47,335 nt of DNA from Clostridiales bacterium (lineage in GTDB: Bacteria; Bacillota; Clostridia; Christensenellales; DTU072), in the NCBI GenBank assembly GCA_012520515.1, contig JAAYOD010000044.1:1-47335 (forward strand). The letters are read 5' to 3'. This document shows positions 21,794 through 30,318 of the stretch, piece after piece. The translations under genes were made by a program, and so were the position numbers. The stretch's first letter is position 1; the number at the start of each line of letters is the position of its first letter. The notes below the pieces were generated by a model, which saw only the letters and a list, made by a program, of their open reading frames with translations, was not told where the DNA came from and did not search any database.

Positions 21794-22666
21794 ATGAGAG
21801 ATAGACTTATAAAAGGAATAATTTTTGACGGCTTAGCGCGCGTAACAGTCATTGATATAACAGATATTGTCAATAAAGAAATAAAGATGCATAACCTTTC
21901 GCCTTTGGCGGCGGCAGCTTTAGGCAGAGCAATGACAGCGGGCGTCTATATAAGCGCCAACTTAAAAAACAAAAAAGACTCATTTAGCATAAGCATAAAG
22001 GGCGGTGGAGAGATTGGCAACATTATAGTAGCTGGCGAAAGCGGTAATTTTGTAAGGGGATATGTGGAAAACCCAATTGTTAATCTACCCCTTAAGGAAA
22101 ATGGGCATTTAGATGTTGGTAAAGCTGTAGGCGCAGACGGATTTATTACTGTTATTAAAGATATGGGATTAAAAGAGCCGTACATTGGTAGAACAGAGCT
22201 TGTCAGCGGAGAGATAGCGCAGGATTTTACCAAGTACTTGTATGTTAGCGAAGGCGTAAGAAATGCCGTAGCTTTGGGCGTCAAAATGATAAAAGACGGC
22301 TCTATTGGCGCAGGCGGTGTTATTGTTGAAGCGTTGCCCGACTTAAAGAGCGACGAAAAACTATTTATGCTAGAAGATATAATGACAAATTTTACTGAAA
22401 TTAGCGATATCATTGCAAAAAAGAGCGTAGAAGAGATTTTTGACTTTTTCTTTGGACATTTAGACGCTAAAAAGTTTGAAGTGGAAAAGGTGAATTTAAG
22501 GTGCAGTTGTTCAGAGCAAAAGATAGCTGGCATTGTGCAAGGGCTAGGAAAAGCTGAAGCATACGGCATAATAAAGGAGATGGGTAAAATAGAGATTAAA
22601 TGCCAATTTTGTAACAAGGACTATATTTATACAGAGCAGGATGTGAATAAGCTATGGGCAGAATAG
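21794..22666 (+). CDS. hslO: Redox-regulated chaperone Hsp33
   Basis: Hsp33 is a cytosolic holdase activated when its zinc-binding cysteines oxidise. The 290-residue protein has the family's N-terminal domain (NLSPLAAAALGRAMTAG, GNIIVAGE) and the C-terminal zinc switch Cys237-x-Cys239 with Cys270-x2-Cys273, all four ligands intact. Length is normal. The gene starts three bases after the HAD gene stop, and its 3' end overlaps the TPR gene by 13 bases, so the set is one operon. A redox-sensed chaperone in an apparent anaerobe fits protection from oxygen exposure; this is inference. Confidence 0.95.
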   Translation: MRDRLIKGIIFDGLARVTVIDITDIVNKEIKMHNLSPLAAAALGRAMTAGVYISANLKNKKDSFSISIKGGGEIGNIIVAGESGNFVRGYVENPIVNLPLKENGHLDVGKAVGADGFITVIKDMGLKEPYIGRTELVSGEIAQDFTKYLYVSEGVRNAVALGVKMIKDGSIGAGGVIVEALPDLKSDEKLFMLEDIMTNFTEISDIIAKKSVEEIFDFFFGHLDAKKFEVEKVNLRCSCSEQKIAGIVQGLGKAEAYGIIKEMGKIEIKCQFCNKDYIYTEQDVNKLWAE

Positions 22667-24192
22667 TTGACTTAAAAATAGATGAGCATAAACTTTATAG
22701 CTATGCAAAAAACGCATTTAGGCAAGGCAATTATTTGCTATGCGCGCAAAACATAAACGAAGCTTTAACTCTCTATAATATTAGCCCTGAAATGAAATCA
22801 GCTTTTTATGAACTGCTTATCTTTATGTACGAAAATACCGATAATTCCGCCGCAAAGACCGATATATTGGTAAAAAACGCGCCCCAAGCTGAAGGCGACT
22901 TTGCGCAAATAGACTTTAAGGAATTGGCAATTGCCGACTTTGATTTTTCAGAGATAGAGATAGAAGAAGAGTATGGCGAAATCTACAAATACAGCCAAAT
23001 AAAAGACGCTTTAATTAGCCGTGACTATACTAAGGCTTTTACAAAGCTGTTAGCTTCTGAGCTTAGTCAAAAGTACTTGCTAAAGCTGACTGAATATATT
23101 TGTTTAGCCTATGACGAAGACAAAGACTTTAACTTAAACGATTATTTTGTGCCTGCTATATCTTTGCTTGCCAAGCTAGACGACAAAGCTAAGCTAATTA
23201 ATGTAATGTTGGCATTCGATGGGGCATTGCGGGACTTAGTTGTAGATGGGGCTAATGTCTTTGCCGATGACGCCGACGACCTTGTAAAGCTACTTAGTCT
23301 TGCAGAAGCATACTATCTAAATAGTGAATGGGATGTGGCAAAATCGCTATATAAAAAAGCCTTAAATTATAGTCCATATAATGAAGATGCTCTTTTTCAT
23401 ATGTCGGCTATACTTTATAGCAAAGGCGACAGAGAAGAAGCAGAAAAGGTGTTTGCAAAGTATAAAGTTATGTTTAGAAATACCTTTTTGCCACTAGAAA
23501 TGTACCAAAGGTACTTTGAGTCTGGATATGTAAAGACAACGCCTGTACTCTATCCTTATTTAGACGCCAATTTTGCCGATGAAATGGCAAGAGAGATTAT
23601 AGAAAAAGTTGAAAAAGAGGGACTTGACGGAGTAACGCTTAAAGAGATAAACCAAGCTATAAGCATTTGCCAAACAGAAGAAGATTGCCTAATGTTACCG
23701 CTTATCTTTAATGTTTTAAGTAAAGACAAGCTACAAGCCGTTATTTTGTTTTCACTACCCAATCCCTCTATAAGTAATGCCATAAAGACAAAACTTCTTG
23801 CAAAGCTTTTTGATATAGGCTATCAAGGCAGATACATTGCTTATTATAACAGCAAGCTAGTTTTTGCAAGTATGGTAGCGCTTGACGGAGAATATGATAT
23901 TTATTATAAAGAGTTATATAGAAAACTTGTGTTAAAAATGCCTTTTAGCGCGCTTTCAATGCCCCTTAAGTGTAATATTCTTAAAACTGTCATTGCAAAG
24001 GCGGAAAGCGTTATTCCTGTTGTGGACAAAAGTGATGAAAGTTATGTTGCTTATTTGGTACTAAAAAATTACGCCAAAGCTTGCAAGATATTAGTTGATT
24101 GGGAGCATGTGGAACAACTGCTTAGCATAGATAAAGTTTATTTGCCCAAATTTTTATCAAAACATAAGCTTACAAGGTGGATAATAAAATAA
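22654..24192 (+). CDS. TPR-repeat protein of unknown role
   Basis: The 512-residue protein has no signal peptide or membrane helix and is probably cytosolic. At about 212-276 two clear tetratricopeptide units are visible (AEAYYLNSEWDVAKSLYKKA, then LFHMSAILYSKGDREEAEKV), and the rest looks like helical repeats. The first 45 residues also resemble a TPR-like hairpin. The start ATG lies inside the last codons of hslO, a 13-base overlap that implies translational coupling with Hsp33. TPR proteins are scaffolds; a link to chaperone function is suggested only by position. Its 3' end is followed by a separate promoter for the PAP2 gene. Confidence 0.7.
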   Translation: MGRIVDLKIDEHKLYSYAKNAFRQGNYLLCAQNINEALTLYNISPEMKSAFYELLIFMYENTDNSAAKTDILVKNAPQAEGDFAQIDFKELAIADFDFSEIEIEEEYGEIYKYSQIKDALISRDYTKAFTKLLASELSQKYLLKLTEYICLAYDEDKDFNLNDYFVPAISLLAKLDDKAKLINVMLAFDGALRDLVVDGANVFADDADDLVKLLSLAEAYYLNSEWDVAKSLYKKALNYSPYNEDALFHMSAILYSKGDREEAEKVFAKYKVMFRNTFLPLEMYQRYFESGYVKTTPVLYPYLDANFADEMAREIIEKVEKEGLDGVTLKEINQAISICQTEEDCLMLPLIFNVLSKDKLQAVILFSLPNPSISNAIKTKLLAKLFDIGYQGRYIAYYNSKLVFASMVALDGEYDIYYKELYRKLVLKMPFSALSMPLKCNILKTVIAKAESVIPVVDKSDESYVAYLVLKNYAKACKILVDWEHVEQLLSIDKVYLPKFLSKHKLTRWIIK

Positions 24193-24199
24193 CCTTATA

Positions 24200-24228
24200 T
24201 TGCAAATTGTTACCGTCCGTGATATAAT
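24200..24228 (+). promoter_or_regulatory. Promoter of the PAP2 - acyl-CoA synthetase pair
   Basis: TTGCAA at 24200-24205 and a perfect TATAAT at 24223-24228 are separated by exactly 17 bases. The predicted start near 24235 leaves a leader of about 20 bases with GGGGG before the ATG at 24257. Confidence 0.8.
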
Positions 24229-24256
24229 TTTATAAACTGGCTTTTTGGGGGTTTGT

Positions 24257-25243
24257 ATGACTAAAAAATCAATAATTACACTAGTAATTTTGGCAGTGGC
24301 TTTTATTGCTATATTGCTTGTAGCTACATTTTTTGACCTTGATATAAATATAGCTTTGGCCAATTCGGAAAGCGTCTTTGGACAGTTTTTTGCGCTGTTT
24401 GGCGAAGCTACCGCGTGGCTAATTTTGCCACTTGCTGGCGTCATACTTTTTCAAGCTGTCACCAAAGAAAACCGCTTTAGAGTATACCTAAAAATACTAT
24501 GGCTTATCTTGACTGTGGTAGGCTGGTATTTGGTGGTTAGTTATTTCTTTAGCCAAATAGTTATAAACATAAAAGCAAAAATGCTTTATGAGATTGTTTT
24601 TGCACTTATATTTAGTGTCTTTAGCATACTTGGCACAAATAAAGTTGATAAAAAAATTATGCAAAAGCTTGCCGTCTTTGCCGTCTTTGCTCTAGTAGCT
24701 TTAGCTATCGGGCAAGCAGTAACAACATTTCTTAAAAGTTTGTGGGGCAGACAGCGCTTCCGCAATATGCCTGATGGCGACTATTCTGGCTTTGACCCGT
24801 GGTACAGCCCAAATTGGTTCAAAAAAGGCAGTGGCGGAGCATTTGTAAGTGACTATGCTGGACACTCTGACGAAGGCGCATTTAAGTCTTTCCCAAGCGG
24901 GCATACTATGGCGTCGGCGCTTAGCTTTATTGTCATTATGTTGCCTGATTTGTTTGACAGGCTTAAAAAATATAAACTTTGGTTTTATGTAGTACCTGCC
25001 ATTTACACTGTTGCAGTTGCCATTTCCAGAATAATAATAAGAGCGCATTTCTTAAGCGATGTTTTGGTGGGCGGAACGATAGGTATTTTGTCGGTATTTT
25101 TATCGCGCTACCTTGTCATATTAATAAAGAACAAAATAACAGCTAAGTATTATGGCGATAAAGTTTTGCAAATCACAGGGCAAAAAGCAGAGCTAGTTGA
25201 TATAAATGAATTGCAAGACAAGGACGATACTCAAGAAGATTAG
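24257..25243 (+). CDS. PAP2-family membrane phosphatase
   Basis: I place the start at ATG 24257 (MTKKSIITL) because GGGGG at 24247-24251 is well spaced for it; a TTG at 24245 is in frame but overlaps that site. The roughly 328-residue protein has about six membrane helices and the three PAP2 motifs: K-x6-R in KSLWGRQRFR (Phe instead of the usual Pro after Arg), PSGH in KSFPSGHTMAS, and SR-x5-H-x3-D in SRIIIRAHFLSD. Catalytic histidines are intact. Members dephosphorylate phosphatidic acid, PG-phosphate or undecaprenyl pyrophosphate at the outer membrane face. The acyl-CoA synthetase 21 bases downstream makes a lipid role plausible. The C-terminal tail (about 300-328) is acidic and cytosolic. 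Confidence 0.85.
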   Translation: MTKKSIITLVILAVAFIAILLVATFFDLDINIALANSESVFGQFFALFGEATAWLILPLAGVILFQAVTKENRFRVYLKILWLILTVVGWYLVVSYFFSQIVINIKAKMLYEIVFALIFSVFSILGTNKVDKKIMQKLAVFAVFALVALAIGQAVTTFLKSLWGRQRFRNMPDGDYSGFDPWYSPNWFKKGSGGAFVSDYAGHSDEGAFKSFPSGHTMASALSFIVIMLPDLFDRLKKYKLWFYVVPAIYTVAVAISRIIIRAHFLSDVLVGGTIGILSVFLSRYLVILIKNKITAKYYGDKVLQITGQKAELVDINELQDKDDTQED

Positions 25244-25264
25244 CCTTAAGATTATAAAAAACAT

Positions 25265-26863
25265 ATGGAAAAAAATATGTCGATGTATGCCTACTTAGTA
25301 GAGCGCGTACAAGACCTTGACAGAGAAATTATTATTTATCAAAACAACAAAATATCGGCAAGAGAGCTTTTTGCCGATATTAATGCTGTAAGCACCTTTT
25401 TGTATGAGCTGGGCATAAGAAAAGGCGATAGCGTGGGCTTGTGCTTGCCCAACATTCCGCAAGCTGTGGTGGCTATTTACGCTATAAATAAGCTAGGCGC
25501 TGTGGTAAATGCCATTCATCCAAGACTAAAAGATAAGGCATTATATTCCGCTTTAGAAAAGACCAATACAAAAGTAGTTTTTATGTACGACTTTATGGTG
25601 CTAAAGCATAATAAGACGCTTAAAGATAAAGGCATTAAGATAATTAGTTGCGCTTACAGCGACTACCTAAAAGGCATAAAAAAGTTTTATAAATGGGGAT
25701 TTATCCCATACCTTAGCAAAAATATTTATCCTTATTCAGCTACATTAAAACACACAAAAGAACTTGATATAGAAGTAAATGGACTCTTAGACGCTATCTA
25801 TTTGCATTCATCTGGGACTTCGGGATACAGCAAGACGGTAAAACTGTCTAGCTATGCTTTTAACGCGCTTAGCGACAACATCTATAACATGATAACAAAT
25901 AAGGCGAAAGTAGCGCTTAGCGCAAGCGACACTATGCTTATGACGCTTCCAGTTTTTCATGGGTTTGGCTTAGGCGTATGCGTGCATTTTTCTTTAAGTC
26001 ACTTTAAGGTTTGTCTAGTGCCTTTTTTCCACTCAAAATATGTGAGATACAGCTTTAGAAACAACGATATAAACTTTATAACCGCCGTACCTAATATGCT
26101 AAGAAAAATTACAAACGACAAAAAGTTTAGTGCAAGTTATTTGCAAAGCGTAAAGTTGGTATTTTCAGGCGGTGATAAGCTAAGCGACAAGGTAAAAGAT
26201 GATTTTAACGCTTTACTAAAAAGCGGTGGCGCTAAATGCAAGATTATGGAAGGATATGGACTTAGTGAGCTTGCTAGCGTAGTTAGCATAAACATTTTTC
26301 CTGACAAAAATAATTCGCAAGGTTTGCCCTTGCCTAGCGTGGATATAGTTGTTGTGGATGGCGATAAAGTTTTGCCTCCAGATAAAGTAGGGGAGATTTG
26401 CGTTTATAGCCAGTCTGTAATGACAGGGTATTTAGATGACGATAGTGCGCCATTTATATTAATTGAGGGCAAAAAGTATTTGCGGACGGGCGACTTAGGC
26501 TGTTTAGACTGTGACGGTTTTATTTATATAAAAGATAGGATAAAGCGCATTGCCATAATTGGCGGAATTAACATTTATCCTAAAGAAGTAGAAACGCTAA
26601 TCTCTAGCATAGAGGGCATAAAGGCGTGCTGTGTAGCAAGATATGAATATCAAGGCAAGGTAATGACAAAAGCTTTTGTAGAGCTTGAGAAAAATTTTAG
26701 CCTAAATGCAAAACTGCAAGCTAAAATAAAAGATACCGTAGAAAATGGAATAATGAAGTACGCAGTACCTACAATTATTGAGCAAGTGGACAAGATTAAA
26801 CTTAATAAAATGGGAAAAGTAGACTATTTGTATTATGAAAACTTACTAAAAAGCAATAATTAA
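25265..26863 (+). CDS. AMP-forming acyl-CoA synthetase
   Basis: The 532-residue enzyme belongs to the ANL adenylate-forming family, which activates a carboxylic acid with ATP and then forms a thioester, usually with CoA. Motifs in order are the phosphate loop HSSGTSGYSKTVK (about 181-193), EGYGLSELASV, YLRTGDLG (about 405-411), the hinge RIKRIAIIGGINIYPKEVE, and catalytic Lys518 in LNKMGKVD. There are no carrier-protein or extra domains, and no chain-length rule can be read. It follows the PAP2 gene by 21 bases and probably shares its promoter, which points to fatty-acid or membrane-lipid use; that is inference. Confidence 0.85.
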   Translation: MEKNMSMYAYLVERVQDLDREIIIYQNNKISARELFADINAVSTFLYELGIRKGDSVGLCLPNIPQAVVAIYAINKLGAVVNAIHPRLKDKALYSALEKTNTKVVFMYDFMVLKHNKTLKDKGIKIISCAYSDYLKGIKKFYKWGFIPYLSKNIYPYSATLKHTKELDIEVNGLLDAIYLHSSGTSGYSKTVKLSSYAFNALSDNIYNMITNKAKVALSASDTMLMTLPVFHGFGLGVCVHFSLSHFKVCLVPFFHSKYVRYSFRNNDINFITAVPNMLRKITNDKKFSASYLQSVKLVFSGGDKLSDKVKDDFNALLKSGGAKCKIMEGYGLSELASVVSINIFPDKNNSQGLPLPSVDIVVVDGDKVLPPDKVGEICVYSQSVMTGYLDDDSAPFILIEGKKYLRTGDLGCLDCDGFIYIKDRIKRIAIIGGINIYPKEVETLISSIEGIKACCVARYEYQGKVMTKAFVELEKNFSLNAKLQAKIKDTVENGIMKYAVPTIIEQVDKIKLNKMGKVDYLYYENLLKSNN

Positions 26864-26885
26864 TAGCAAATTAGGCTACTTGCTA

Positions 26886-26914
26886 TTTACATTGGCTTTT
26901 AGAAGTGTTACAAT
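26886..26914 (+). promoter_or_regulatory. Promoter of the yhhN-like to serA gene run
   Basis: TTTACA at 26886-26891 and TACAAT at 26909-26914 are separated by exactly 17 bases, about 36 bases before the start at 26951. It is the first visible promoter of the long co-directional run that ends at the terminator near 36108. Confidence 0.7.
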
Positions 26915-26950
26915 TATATGACTATACATGAAAATTAAGTGGAGGTTTTT

Positions 26951-27697
26951 ATGAATTGGGAAGACAATATGTTTGTGATTCTGATGATGATAGCGGCCAG
27001 CGTGCTTGCGGCGCTGTTTTTAGTAGTTAGAGTTACTTTTGGTAAAAGGAGCTTAAAAGGCGGCATATTTGCTATGTATGCAAAAGCATTAGCTAGCCTT
27101 GGCTTTATTATGGTTGGCGTTTTTGGAATATATCAAGGCGTTGACAATATTCAAGCGGCAGTTATAGTATTATTTGGACTTATTATGGGGCTAGTTGGTG
27201 ACATAGTGCTTGATTTAAAGGTAGTCTATGACGGCAGAGAAGAAGAAGGCACATACCTAACAGGCGGCATAGTAAGCTTTGCAATAGGACATATTATGTT
27301 CTTTATCGCCATCTTGTTATTCCTTGCCGATACGCAATTTATTGCTGGCAAACTCATTGGCATTTCCGTTGCAGTAAGCGTTGCTTTTACCGCACTTATT
27401 ATGCTGGTTGGCAAGTTTGTAATGAAGTTTGACTTTGGCAAGTTTATCATTCACTCTTGCATTTATGCCTTTATGCTTACCTTTATGAGCGCGTTTACCA
27501 TTGCTTTGCTAATAGTAATGGACACCACCATAATGTTGCCTTTTGCTATTGGTATGATACTGTTTTTACTAAGCGATATTGTGCTTACCCAAATGTATTT
27601 TGGCGGTCAAAAGAAAAACAGCATACTTTGCATAATAAACCATGTTCTTTATTATGCCGCACAAATTAGCATAGCATCATTTATTTGTTTAATGTAA
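26951..27697 (+). CDS. YhhN-like (TMEM86-type) membrane protein
   Basis: I choose ATG 26951 (MNWEDNMF) because GGAGG lies six bases upstream; the in-frame GTG at 26939 overlaps that site. The roughly 248-residue protein consists of about eight membrane helices with few loops. The conserved GLVGDIVLDLK segment and later LLSDIVLTQMY match the YhhN family, whose animal members hydrolyse lysoplasmalogens. Plasmalogens occur in anaerobic clostridia, so lysolipid turnover is plausible but not shown. It is followed by ppa at 22 bases. Confidence 0.72.
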   Translation: MNWEDNMFVILMMIAASVLAALFLVVRVTFGKRSLKGGIFAMYAKALASLGFIMVGVFGIYQGVDNIQAAVIVLFGLIMGLVGDIVLDLKVVYDGREEEGTYLTGGIVSFAIGHIMFFIAILLFLADTQFIAGKLIGISVAVSVAFTALIMLVGKFVMKFDFGKFIIHSCIYAFMLTFMSAFTIALLIVMDTTIMLPFAIGMILFLLSDIVLTQMYFGGQKKNSILCIINHVLYYAAQISIASFICLM

Positions 27698-27719
27698 TAT
27701 AAGGAGAATATTTAGCTTT

Positions 27720-28256
27720 ATGAATGTATGGCATGACATATCTGGCGACAGAATAAATCCCGAAGATTTTATTGTGGTAATAGAGATATCTAAAGGTAGC
27801 AAAAATAAGTACGAACTTGACAAGCAAACAGGACTTCTCATTTTAGACAGAATACTATATACATCTACCCACTACCCCAATAATTATGGGTTTATACCAC
27901 GGACTTACAGCGAAGATATGGACCCGCTTGATGTGCTTGTTTTGTGCTCCGAAGAGATAAAGCCTATGGCTATATGCCGTTGTTACCCCATCGGAATGAT
28001 AAAAATGGTGGATGAAGGATACGGCGACGAAAAAATAATAGCTATACCTTTTAAGGACCCAAGTTACAACAGCTATACCGATATAGAGCAGTTGCCACCC
28101 CATATAATAGACGAAATCTGTCACTTCTTTACCGTCTATAAAGAATTGGAAGGCAAGCGCACTGCAAATATGTCTGTACTTAACAGAGAAGAAGCCATTG
28201 CTACCATAATTAAGGCAAAAGAAGATTATTGTAAGCATTTTTGCCCCGGCAGATAG
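27720..28256 (+). CDS. ppa: Family I inorganic pyrophosphatase
   Basis: The 178-residue soluble enzyme hydrolyses pyrophosphate released in biosynthesis. It carries the substrate-site pattern of class I pyrophosphatases: STHYPNNYGFIPRTY, the metal-binding block DMDPLDVLVL, a further acidic pair in DEGYGDEKIIAIP, and HFFTVYKELEGKR. In the metal block the second residue is Met, where the usual signature allows Ser, Gly, Asp or Asn; the aspartates themselves are kept. AAGGAGA at 27701-27707 is about 12 bases before the ATG, somewhat far. comEC starts 8 bases after the stop. Confidence 0.92.
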   Translation: MNVWHDISGDRINPEDFIVVIEISKGSKNKYELDKQTGLLILDRILYTSTHYPNNYGFIPRTYSEDMDPLDVLVLCSEEIKPMAICRCYPIGMIKMVDEGYGDEKIIAIPFKDPSYNSYTDIEQLPPHIIDEICHFFTVYKELEGKRTANMSVLNREEAIATIIKAKEDYCKHFCPGR

Positions 28257-28263
28257 CTAAAAA

Positions 28264-29736
28264 ATGAAAATCATCAATTACCGCCCCGTAGTTTTTATAA
28301 CGATAAGCCTGCTTTTAGGCGTTATGGTAGGCGGATTGGTGTATCAAAACGATATTTTTATAATATTAGCGCCCATAGTTTTTACTGCTATGGGCGTTGG
28401 TATTTTACTTATATTCAAAAAAAGATTGTTGTTTTTATTGATACTGTTTTTTGTAATAGGGCTGGTGAGCTTTAAGATAGAAAACACCATTATTTTTTCA
28501 GGTGAAGTGGAAAAAAGCCAAGCCCTTTGTCAAGGCAGAGTTGCAGAAAATACCGGCAAGGCAGTAATACTAGATACCTTTACAATAGATGGCAAAAGCT
28601 ACAAAGGCAAGATGGCGCTAAATGTGCCAACTGACGCGCCAAAAGGGTACATAATAGAGTTTACAGCCGATATTGTAACAAACGATGTAGATGTTTTTGA
28701 CACCTATAAAATGTCAAAGTACTATGACAAGGTGTTTTACAATGCCAATAAGGTGAGAAATGTTAAGGTTAGTTACGGCAGTAAAAAGGCGCTGGAAAAA
28801 GTAAAAGATAAGCTAAATGACAGCATGCTTGACAATATGCCCGATGAAGAAGGTGGCGTGGCTGTAAGCCTTGTTTTTGGCGACACAGAGTATATCACAA
28901 GAGCCGACAGCCAAACTATGCGCAATACTGGACTTTCTCATATTTTTTCAGTGAGCGGACTGCATGTGGGGTTTTTAGTTGCGTTAATTATTTTTATAGG
29001 CAAAAAGCTAAGATTAAGTCCTAGCTTGCGCTTTGTCATAGTTTTTACAACTCTTGTATTATATGGCTTGTTGACTGGGTTTCCGTCAGGTGTAAAAAGG
29101 GCGGGCATTATGAGCCTTGTATACCTTTTAGGTATTATGACAGGGCGCAAAAACGACGCTCTAAACACCTTAGCTATGTCTGTATTTATTATTGTTTTGC
29201 TTACGCCTAGAGAACTTTTTGATATAAGTTTTTTGATGAGCGTTTCGGCAATATTTGGCATGGTGTGTTTTTATTCGCCCCTTAAAAGATGGATACAAGG
29301 TAAAAGCTATAAAAAATTTAGAAAATATATAGCAAGTTCAATTGCAGCTACGATAAGCGCAAATGTCTTTTTAGTGCCTATTTCTTGCAATGTCTTTAAT
29401 ACCTTTGCAACATACCAGCTTATAAGCAACCTAACTTTATTGCCCCTTGTAACCTTTGTTTACACCGCGCTTATGCCCGTACTAGCAATTAGTTACTTTT
29501 TTTCAAATTTTGGACGCGTTAATATGCTTTTAAGCTACTTTGTCACTATTTTACGGCTAGTTGCCAGCGCAATAGAAAAACTGCCTTTTGCAACGCTTGA
29601 AGTAAGCTCTATGGGAAAACTAACTATTTTATATATAGCGCTTGCGATAGGTTTGTCGCCATTTATAAAAAAATCTGCGCTATTAAAACCGTTGTATAAC
29701 AAATTGGCGGCAAGTATTAATTTTTTTGTATTTTAA
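28264..29736 (+). CDS. comEC: ComEC/Rec2-type DNA uptake channel, no beta-lactamase-like domain
   Basis: ComEC forms the membrane channel that admits single-stranded DNA during transformation. The 490-residue product has N-terminal helices (to about 70), an extracellular OB-like region (about 75-165) and the competence domain with the hallmark HIFSVSGLHVGF near 226-237 and GFPSGVKRAGIMS, followed by many helices. Full-length ComEC proteins are usually 700-800 residues with a C-terminal metallo-beta-lactamase-like nuclease; that domain is absent and the frame ends cleanly after helices. Short ComEC forms occur in several clostridial genomes. holA, a common neighbour of comEC in Firmicutes, lies 6.5 kb downstream. 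No other competence genes are visible. Confidence 0.85.
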   Translation: MKIINYRPVVFITISLLLGVMVGGLVYQNDIFIILAPIVFTAMGVGILLIFKKRLLFLLILFFVIGLVSFKIENTIIFSGEVEKSQALCQGRVAENTGKAVILDTFTIDGKSYKGKMALNVPTDAPKGYIIEFTADIVTNDVDVFDTYKMSKYYDKVFYNANKVRNVKVSYGSKKALEKVKDKLNDSMLDNMPDEEGGVAVSLVFGDTEYITRADSQTMRNTGLSHIFSVSGLHVGFLVALIIFIGKKLRLSPSLRFVIVFTTLVLYGLLTGFPSGVKRAGIMSLVYLLGIMTGRKNDALNTLAMSVFIIVLLTPRELFDISFLMSVSAIFGMVCFYSPLKRWIQGKSYKKFRKYIASSIAATISANVFLVPISCNVFNTFATYQLISNLTLLPLVTFVYTALMPVLAISYFFSNFGRVNMLLSYFVTILRLVASAIEKLPFATLEVSSMGKLTILYIALAIGLSPFIKKSALLKPLYNKLAASINFFVF

Positions 29737-29739
29737 TAT

Positions 29740-29769
29740 GCATATTTAATTGATTACTCTACCAATCTA
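29740..29769 (+). promoter_or_regulatory. Possible sigma-G/F-type sporulation promoter before spoVT
   Basis: GCATA at 29740-29744 and CAATCTA at 29763-29769, 18 bases apart, match the Bacillus sigma-G pattern (GHATR, 17-18 bases, CATWHTA) at all but one position. spoVT is a sigma-G target in Bacillus. The predicted start would fall at the edge of the ribosome-binding site GGTGGAGGA, so the fit is tight and the call is tentative. Confidence 0.35.
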
Positions 29770-29784
29770 AAGGTGGAGGATTTT

Positions 29785-30309
29785 ATGAAAACAATAGGTA
29801 TAGTAAGAAGAATTGATGAGCTAGGGCGTGTGGTAATACCAAAAGAGTTGCGTCGCACAATGCACCTTAAAGAAGGAGAAGAGATGGAAGTTTTTGTAGC
29901 GCCTGATAACTCACTTGTGCTAAAAAAATATTCCGTTGTCAAAGAACTTGCCGACTTGGCGCAAGATTATGCCGATATAATATACAGCATCACCAATACC
30001 AATTGTCTTATATGCGACTTAGATTATTTTGTGGCGGCTAGCATTGATAAAAATGTCTATCTAAATAACCGTATAAGCAAAGCTTTGGAAGGGTTTTTGA
30101 TGAATAGAAAGGCGGAATATCTAAAAGGGGATAAGGTCATTAATTTGCTTAAAGAGGAAGATAGAGTATATAAGGATATGGCTATTGCGCCTATCATGGT
30201 AGGGGGCGATGTGCTAGGCGGTATTATTATGCCAAGTCCAAAGGGGTTTGGAGAGCTTAGCCTAAAGCTTGTAGAAGTTGCCAGCGGATTTATAGCAAAG
30301 CATATTTAG
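29785..30309 (+). CDS. spoVT: Stage V sporulation regulator SpoVT
   Basis: The start is ATG 29785 (MKTIGIVRRIDELGRVVIPK), with GGTGGAGGA just upstream; an in-frame GTG at 29773 lies inside that site. The 174-residue protein has the AbrB-type swapped-hairpin DNA-binding domain (about 1-50) and a GAF-like C-terminal domain (about 55-174), the architecture and length of SpoVT, which tunes sigma-G-dependent genes in the forespore. Its neighbours, a YabM-type flippase and MazG, match the Bacillus order spoVT-yabM-yabN. It is the best single sign that the host can sporulate, although AbrB/GAF proteins can persist in non-sporulating relatives. Confidence 0.92.
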   Translation: MKTIGIVRRIDELGRVVIPKELRRTMHLKEGEEMEVFVAPDNSLVLKKYSVVKELADLAQDYADIIYSITNTNCLICDLDYFVAASIDKNVYLNNRISKALEGFLMNRKAEYLKGDKVINLLKEEDRVYKDMAIAPIMVGGDVLGGIIMPSPKGFGELSLKLVEVASGFIAKHI

Positions 30310-30318
30310 ATATAGAAA

